This document shows, in pieces, positions 50,832 to 57,689 of a stretch of DNA of 57,689 nucleotides. Positions within the stretch are counted from its first letter, which is position 1; each line of letters starts with the position of its first letter. The stretch is taken from positions 1 through 57,689 of the forward strand of contig MZZL01000391.1 of the NCBI GenBank assembly GCA_002749535.1, read 5' to 3'. Origin of the DNA: Apophysomyces variabilis (taxonomy: Eukaryota; Mucoromycota; Mucoromycetes; Mucorales; Mucoraceae). The position numbers and the translations under genes are program-made. Under the pieces are notes generated by a model. The model was not told where the DNA came from. It saw only the letters and a list, made by a program, of their open reading frames with translations, and made no database searches.

Positions 50832-52158
50832 TCATATTGTTTCAAGGAAGAAATCGTGTAGGAGAGGAATAATACTGCTTGCTCTTCCAATTATTTCACC
50901 AGTGTCACGCTTAGTAAAATATCGCTCGCCCCCGATACTCTGTAATTTGATGTTTGTAGGATGACCACCGGTCGTGGCAACTTCGTACAACGCATTATCA
51001 AATTCTTTGGGATGCCCAAGTACTTCGGTGTTTCCTCCGATCATCTTGACGACTTTGGGACCATCGCCCTTATAATTTGCGATTACTGAGATAATGCCAT
51101 CTTCAGCAGTAGATCTTGGTGTACGCTTCAATATCGATTTCGGTTTCTTCGCATCGTTTGGTGGAGTCGATTGCATGAATGCTCTTTTATTTGGCCTTAC
51201 TTGAGGCATGTCCCTATACTGATCAGTGATCGATGTTGGCGGAGTTGATTGCGCCGCATGAGACTGTGCTAGGTCTTTCAGATTTTGCAAACGCTCTTCG
51301 GACTCTTGCTGACGGCAAATCTGTAGCTGCGATTGTTGTTGGTAGCGTAGGCGAGGATCTCTAGAAGATGACTGCAATGGATAAACTGTTGATGCTTCTT
51401 TAAGAGGCACTTGCAAAGATTGTATCCGTGCCGATGCCGTCGTTGTCAATTGTGTAAACTGGGAAGAAGCTGTTGGAAGTTGTTTGCTGCTTAAGGAACT
51501 TGTCGGGTTGGAGATGGAAAAACTGGGAAATTCATGAGATCGTTGTTCGATTTTCGTGAGATCCTGGATATAATCTCGCCTGATGTCCATTAATATATGG
51601 TCATATTTTTCCATAAGTTTGTCGAGTCCAAACTTGTATAATATCTGGTATAGCATTGTTACAGCATCTCCTTCATGAAGAATCCACTCACCTCAAGTTC
51701 TGCCTTGTATTTCAAAGTTTCTGGACGATCGTAAGATGACAAGGGCTTTTCTATATGTTCATCTTGGGCACTAAGGGGAAAGGCCGAAGTTACAATATCG
51801 ATAACATCTTGCTTTTTGGCATCTAAGTAATTTTCTCCCTCTATCACTTCGAACGCACCTTCCCCGGTTGGAGGTAGCAGAACAGGATCGATTTTGCGTG
51901 CCATGTCGGCGTGGAAAGCTTCGATTTCAGATTTTTGCAGTTCAAGGATTCTGCATAGCAGTCGACGACATCGCTCCTTTAACAGACGGCGCTGAGAGAT
52001 CGTAGTAGATAAAGATCCTCGACCCACGGGAGTGTCAGCATGGAGGAACAGAATCTCATCGCTGCAGGAGCAAACTAAGCATTCTGAAGATCACTTTGCG
52101 ACTAAGTCTTTTACCAAGCAGCATCTTCTTGACCTAGCCAAAATAGTTCCTCATTCAT
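50832..52158 (-). CDS. Unidentified protein, convergent with HisRS
   Basis: Three exons join in frame: ATG 52158 (MNEELFWLGQEDAA) to about 52114, then from 52063 (CDEILFLHADTPVGRGS…) to about 51691, then 51646 to the stop TGA at 50832-50834. Total about 420 residues. The N-terminal half is helical with many Arg/Lys/Glu (RRLLKERCRRLLCRILELQK; LDKLMEKYDHILMDIRRDYI). The middle is Ser/Gln/Pro-rich and disordered. It has a basic KKPKSILKRTPRS motif and ends in a compact block (VIANYKGDGPKVVKMIGG … GERYFTKRDTGEIIGRASSI). No catalytic motif or membrane segment is seen. Lys/Arg-rich linkers and the lack of a signal suggest a nuclear protein. The 3' end lies 92 bp from that of HisRS. Confidence 0.8.
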
Positions 52159-55040
52159 AGTATCCAACTAGCGAGCTGGATAAATACGAGATACCTTTTG
52201 CCAAAAGGTCTCGTGACGCCCAATTTGACAGTTGACGGGCTTCTGATTCCGAACCTTCAAGCTCGTCAAGTCGTTTATAACTTCATGATAGGGCTGTCTA
52301 TAAAAATATTCAGACATAGAGCTTGGCTTTTTAACGTACCGTCTATACTGACATTTTGGCTAATGCTCAGCTAGCGACAGGTGATAACTTACCCTTTGTA
52401 TTGTTCCGTTGACTTTTGTTCATAGACGAAGACAGATGGATACAAGATCTGAAAATCTTTTCGCATTCTAAATAGAGCACAGCAAGTCATTTGCTGTTTC
52501 CCATCTATAGCATAGACGCATTATTTATTTGTTAGATTGCGTTTTGTACGTAAGCGGACATCTTGACCATGGTAGGCATTAGTAGAAATTACGAGAAATA
52601 TGCAGAATAATAGCAGAATGAACTTGTTAATGACTGTACTAGCTAAACGGCAAATTGGATGCTTGGAAGAAAATAGTAAAAGAACCGAGAATCCATCAGG
52701 AAACATCGCAGACATAGATCATAGATCAAGCTAATTTACGAAACGTAATCAAGATAGACTAACTTGGACATAGGATAAAGTCGGGCCATGGGATATCGGT
52801 AAGTATTTATTTTCGCCAGAGGGTTAGTGCTATGCGCCTTTTCTTAAAGAACAAGAGAGATGGAGAGGAATTCCGAAAAGAAGACCCATAGGTTAGACAA
52901 CTAAGTTGTTACAAATTCTTTTCAGCTTTGAGCTCTTTTCAACGTCTAACCTCATTAAAAAGAATCCAAAACGTAATTTTGCATGAAAAAGTGACGGATT
53001 ATAGTTAGTACTCTGCCTCTTCCTTGTCTAAAGTCACCTTGCCCCAGGCTAATAAACAATATTTATCTTCTTTAACTTCATCGAAAAGACACACTAAATC
53101 TGCACCAATTTTCAGAGACCATGAGTTGGTATAAATCGGCAATCTGCCGCTTTTTAACAACCCTTGACCTTAGGTGAAATTCCTTCCTTCTTAAGCTTCA
53201 GCTGTCGGGATAGACGACTGTCTTTCCTGTTAAGCGTAAGCAAAGTTTGTCAAGTCTCGAGTTACGAACGACAAAAAAAAGTACTGTATAATCCATAGCC
53301 CACTAGCCTAATGAGCCCGCTACATTGATTAATCCGTATGAGAGCATATTCATGTTCGTAGAGTTCTCAGTTCTACAGTTTCGTGGGTGGAAGTGGCTCA
53401 ACTTTAAATTGAGAAAACTCTATTTCTTCCTCCTTCTCAGTGTCTACTAAGCCAACTGTACATCTAATACGGGGCATAAGTAAGATTGTACTTATATGCC
53501 TGTTCATACGTACATGGTATCACCTCGAACAAGATATAGTCCAAGTGGAATGGTTTCTGTTCCATCCAGAGAAAACACACGTTCCTGACATTTTTCCAGG
53601 ATGCAGTTGGCTGTCTGATCTGTACCTCTTAATGTTCCCTACCCGATTAAAATCAGAACAATGAAACCATGCCTAGAGAAGTCTATGCTCCGAGTATGTT
53701 ACCATCAGGACGCGTCCATCAAGCGTGATCACTAAAACGGACTCTATAAATGATATATGAGTTGTAGAATTATTAAATTTTCCCTTACGATTAAGATATG
53801 GTTGAAGTAGACTCATAACCGCCCTCTTAGGAAGTCAAACAAACTGATGCTGGTTTTGACGTCGATTTTGGGGAACGATTTGAAGATCCGATCTGTACAT
53901 CTGTAAGCCTGCGAATATCCACAATTTCTCCAATGTAACATAGTTAGGATTCAGTAACATCTCCCTCCAATATCAAGGTAAGAGAGCTACGCACCTATGT
54001 GAGGGGCAATCAAATCTAATGGTAAATTCACAATACCCCCTTGTGTCTATACGAATACGATCATTTGACACCGAATAGTTTTTGTATGCTCTTAATGTTA
54101 CACTCTATGCAAACAAAGGCAAACGATGTGATACCACACTTATCTACCACGCTACATCATTCGTACTTTTCATTTTTTTCTTATACTGTACAGAAAAGTT
54201 CTGTACTAGTTTTAATTTTCTAGATTGCTAATTTGTTTTGGCATTGCTTCTCCATAAGGTTCCGCATGGTTTGCTTCTTTACTAGAATTAAATCTGATCA
54301 AACTGAAAAGCGAAATGCAAACAAAAACTATATAAATCATTGTTTTAAGAAATTTATACAGTACAGCTATGGCAGGAACAGAATTATTCTCCATAGAGAA
54401 TATGGTTATCGTAGTTTGGAAACTGTTTAGTTAACATTTGCCTCGTATTTTCACTCATTCAAAAATTTACTATGAACTTCGTTTTGCACTTTACTGGTCC
54501 ATTTTGATGCTGAAATGCACAGCATTTGCCGTTGCTGATTTCTACAGAAATGTTTGTGAATCTGGTAGCTGTTTCAGCAATGTCAGCACTTCCTGAATGT
54601 TGCTGTTTAGTATTGCTGGTCTTGCTTTCATACAAATGTAATTAACTGACTAACATGTTATTAACCAGTTAATGCTATTAAACTCTTGATACGCTTTTAC
54701 GTTAAGTCAACTAGAATCTAATTCAAAATTCTATCAATTAGTTTAAGTGTAGTTTTTCTGTTTTGCTTTGCATTTAGAAAAGAAGTAAGTTGATATAGAA
54801 AAAGGGACAGATAGAATCCTTTGAGACTATTGGATATCTTTATTTAATTCAACTTATCTGCCTATTTATAATTATTTGATCTTATGAGGGATTTCTAATT
54901 AGTGAACGTTCTTCTCGGTGATAGATCTCTAATTTAGAGAAGAGGTGCAGTCGCTGTTCCAAACTAGAGAAATTCACTGTAAATGGAAACACGTTAATTC
55001 TAATCATCCTGTCATGGAACATACGCTGCGGTAGAGTAGG
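52159..55040. other. AT-rich gene-poor region
   Basis: Nearly 2.9 kb. AT content rises to the right. A 74-codon frame at 53440-53664 is hydrophobic and unassigned. Nothing else supported. Confidence 0.35.
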
Positions 55041-55063
55041 CGTTTTACCCACATTTTACCCAC
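55041..55063. repeat. Left 23-bp inverted repeat (TTTTACCCA motif)
   Basis: CGTTTTACCCACATTTTACC followed by CAC. Its exact reverse complement occurs at 56910-56932. Probable terminal or subterminal repeat of an unidentified element enclosing the hairpin below. Confidence 0.75.
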
Positions 55064-55576
55064 TTTCCCATGGAGGGAGCAATCTTCAGTATTGTTCAGT
55101 CTCTCCTTTCTCAGAAGAGAAAAAACTAACAAATGTTAAAGTATAAGCAGTATGACAGTGTATGTGTGATTCTCAGGAACTGCGTCAATATTTATATCAC
55201 GCGCTTTTAACATGGTTTTTTTCCTTTTTATGGGGTTATTCGCGTTTTCTTTTTACTTATCCTTTTCTTTCACAAACTTTTTCCTTTGCTTTTTTTTTCA
55301 CTCCATGGTGTTTTAGTACTTCTTCATCGGCAAACTCACTTTCACAATGTTGATAATATATTATCCTAATGATATACAACCTTGACCTGAAAGCGTGTTC
55401 TTTACTGGTAAACTTTTATCTTCATTTGACTGCACCTCATTCTTTTTTTTTCTTTTGATAGCCGATATAATTGCAACGTTATAGGAAAGCTTACTTCTTA
55501 CTTTTAGCTAAGGTATTTTGATTGACTGACCTAAATGTAACTAATCTTAACTTTTTATTTGTTCTATAGAGTAGCT

Positions 55577-55600
55577 TTTCCTTTTTTTAAAAAAAGGAAA
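55577..55600. repeat. 24-bp perfect palindrome
   Basis: TTTCC, seven T, seven A, GGAAA. It could form a cruciform or act as a bidirectional terminator, but low-complexity sequence makes this weak. Confidence 0.5.
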
Positions 55601-56056
55601 CAGAGAAACATGACACATGTTTTAATGGTACAGATATATTTTTACGTTGTAAATTGATTACTCATCAATATAATCTTTTGTAGGCCTATACATGATGCTG
55701 CCGTTCGTTATTGCTATGCCGTCTTAGATATGTTAACATGTTAGCTTTTAGTACGTTTTACTAATTATTGTTTTTAATAACTATGGGTTTTTTAGCCTTC
55801 AGTAATTAGGTAAGATTAAATAGGTCCAATCGTAAAGTTAGCTACCTGTTAGTACGTTATATTTACATATCTTTAATAAAATAAAAGATGTTTGTTTTCT
55901 CTATATATAAGGTTAAAGAAGTGTCCTTGTACATGACAAAGAAGTGTATTTTATTGGCTAAAATAATGAATGCAACGAAAAGAGCATCTAATCGAAAAGA
56001 CTCGATAAGAATTATTAGCTCTAATAGAATGTATCATTATAAGCAAGTTAATCCAA

Positions 56057-56410
56057 TTGTCGTATCCATAGCTATAATGGATACTCTCACTACTCCGATT
56101 ATGTCTAAATAGGGAAGATGGACTTTAAACACGGACTTATATAATACGGGATTAAGCAATCTTAACTCAGTTCCTTAATACAATGAACAATGCCGAACTT
56201 CTATGATCCGCTACGGAGAAGTCTCTCCATTATAGAAGGCAATTACAAATCACTTAATACAAAGCACAGTCCATAATCACAGTCCTGTCCATCTAGACCC
56301 ACAGACATTTTAGTATAAAAGAGTAATGTGTTTATTTGAATAAAGATCATCCTACATTGAGTCTCGCGTATATTGCTTGTCTCTTTTTTCTCATCACATA
56401 AAACATTACA
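56057..56410. repeat. Left arm of a 354-bp inverted repeat
   Basis: Reverse complement of 56437-56790 with no mismatch in the stretches compared by eye. Arms have equal length and are separated by a 26-bp loop (56411-56436). No convincing coding content. Confidence 0.9.
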
Positions 56411-56436
56411 CCAATAAAAGAGTTTAAAGAAAAGAA

Positions 56437-56790
56437 TGTAATGTTTTATGTGATGAGAAAAAAGAGACAAGCAATATACGCGAGACTCAATGTAGGATGA
56501 TCTTTATTCAAATAAACACATTACTCTTTTATACTAAAATGTCTGTGGGTCTAGATGGACAGGACTGTGATTATGGACTGTGCTTTGTATTAAGTGATTT
56601 GTAATTGCCTTCTATAATGGAGAGACTTCTCCGTAGCGGATCATAGAAGTTCGGCATTGTTCATTGTATTAAGGAACTGAGTTAAGATTGCTTAATCCCG
56701 TATTATATAAGTCCGTGTTTAAAGTCCATCTTCCCTATTTAGACATAATCGGAGTAGTGAGAGTATCCATTATAGCTATGGATACGACAA
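56437..56790. repeat. Right arm of the 354-bp inverted repeat
   Basis: Pairs with 56057-56410; see that entry. Matching breaks sharply at both outer ends (56056 against 56791), and the loop does not pair. Confidence 0.9.
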
Positions 56791-56909
56791 AGAACATGGT
56801 CGAATAGAATTTTAACATTAATTGTTGAATGCATACAACTTAGTCCAATAGCATTAATGTAATTACGTTTGACACATACTGTTTTATCCAATTAATAAAG
56901 GTAATAAAG

Positions 56910-57001
56910 GTGGGTAAAATGTGGGTAAAACGTGGGTAAAATGTAAGTAAAATATGGGTAATATTTGACGTTTTACCCAGATTTTACCCAGGGTAAAACG
57001 T
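56910..57001. repeat. Array of GGGTAAAA/TTTTACCC words, right border
   Basis: Contains GTGGGTAAAATGTGGGTAAA followed by ACG (56910-56932, the inverse of 55041-55063). Further degenerate copies follow, then an inverted pair (GACGTTTTACCC…GGGTAAAACGTC). About eight copies in 92 bp, in both orientations. Confidence 0.8.
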
Positions 57002-57434
57002 CCTTTCAACTGCAGTGACAGTTGGATAAAGATGGAGATAAAAGTGTCAAGTAATAATAGGGTTAAATCAGAATAGAGTTGGAAGATAAGCTAAGGATAT
57101 ATAGTGATGAGGATCGGAAAGCAGGTGTATGTAGCAAAGAAATTGTGGTGTACATTGCCGAAAAGTTCCTTTAACCTGAGGATAAGTCATTTTCTAAAAA
57201 AACACTTGTACCATCCTTCTCTTATTAGCTTTGCAGCTTTTCCAACTTTTATTCCAGTATGAAATATAAAATAATAATAAAAAGAAAATAAGAAACAGAA
57301 AAATAAAAAGGGAGAAGGGTAAACATAATCAACTTTCTTTGTTTTCAGGACGTCATCACACTGTGATTGGTGGGGCAGTTTGTGTTGTCGGAGCCGGAAT
57401 CGGCGCATGAACGCAAAGACTCTTTTTGCTAAAG

Positions 57435-57540
57435 CCTTCCAAGAAGTTCTCGAAGTTGCGGTTGGTTTCCAAGAAGTTCCTAGATACTTCTCGCATCTTC
57501 AGCCTCGTAGAAAATTATAGAAATATCATACGTATAAATA
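57435..57540 (+). promoter_or_regulatory. Possible heat-shock-type promoter with TATA box
   Basis: Two similar blocks, CTTCCAAGAAGTTCTCGAAG (57436) and TTTCCAAGAAGTTCCTAGA (57466), contain alternating TTC and GAA units reminiscent of heat-shock elements, although not all have the canonical 2-bp spacing. TATAAATA follows at 57533-57540 and then a pyrimidine-rich leader without ATG up to the window edge. Suggests a rightward gene beginning just outside. Confidence 0.4.
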
Positions 57541-57689
57541 CTTTGGATAGTTGGTGAAAAATAAACATCATCGAATTCCCTCGCACACTTTTATTTTTTA
57601 CTTCTGTTCCTTTACGATTTCTATATTCCAGCTTGATTGGCAACTCGCGTCCAAAACAGTAGCTGTGAATCGACTTTACGAAAACGACA

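Noticed and set aside
57353..57409. Possible terminal exon (AG|…TVIGGAVCVVGAGIGA stop)
   Set aside because: No upstream exon or start could be connected across the AT-rich DNA to the left. The short Gly/Ala/Val stretch alone is weak.

Overview
The window looks like a nuclear contig from an early-diverging filamentous fungus, most likely Mucoromycota (Mucorales-type). Host genes are eukaryotic and split by many introns of roughly 30-65 bp. Intergenic DNA is AT-rich. The transposons (DIRS-type retroelement, Fanzor relic, TA-inserting DNA elements) fit that group. The species cannot be named from sequence alone, and all exon models are hand-read from splice signals and family motifs.

Layout: 1-233 is the start of a coiled-coil gene running off the left edge. 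326-2638 holds an unidentified minus-strand gene or gene relic carrying an 87-bp CACTA-like miniature element. 3170-7422 is a nearly complete DIRS-1-type tyrosine-recombinase retrotransposon (gag, RT/RNase H, recombinase) whose RT is broken by two frameshifts. 7891-9955 encodes a transcription factor joining three Myb repeats to three C2H2 fingers. 10791-12525 is a TA-flanked element with a non-transposase cargo gene; a second copy lies inverted at 32783-34034, and parts of it recur at 10068 and 37752. 12771-14989 (MFS sugar transporter) and 15716-17640 (GH47 alpha-mannosidase with a 14-nt microexon) are divergent. A pogo-like MITE sits at 17914-18101. 18502-23835 is an ABCC/MRP-type transporter. 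24740-25239 is a small coiled-coil protein. 26556-28294 is a glycerol-phosphate acyltransferase. 29888-32587 is a decayed Fanzor (TnpB-like RNA-guided nuclease) gene. 34866-36663 is a ubiquitin-specific protease and 38519-41272 a Vps1-type dynamin. 43435-44559 is a trypsin-like protease with a GPI-anchor-like tail, and 45709-46960 a Gfo/Idh/MocA oxidoreductase. 49276-50739 is histidyl-tRNA synthetase, convergent with an unidentified gene at 50832-52158. The last 5.5 kb is AT-rich and contains a 354-bp inverted repeat hairpin inside a pair of exact 23-bp inverted repeats, then a promoter-like stretch at the right edge.

The host genes are ordinary housekeeping and secretory functions and show no pathway clustering. 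Vps1 (endosome/Golgi fission), GH47 (N-glycan trimming), the acyltransferase (phospholipid entry step), the ABCC pump and the secreted protease all act in or on the endomembrane system, but their proximity is probably chance. The distinctive content is mobile: at least five unrelated element types in 57 kb, several with diagnostic structure (DIRS circle-junction region, TA or AAA duplications, Fanzor motifs). The strongest leads are the TA element with its unknown cargo, the Fanzor relic beside one copy of it, and the large hairpin.
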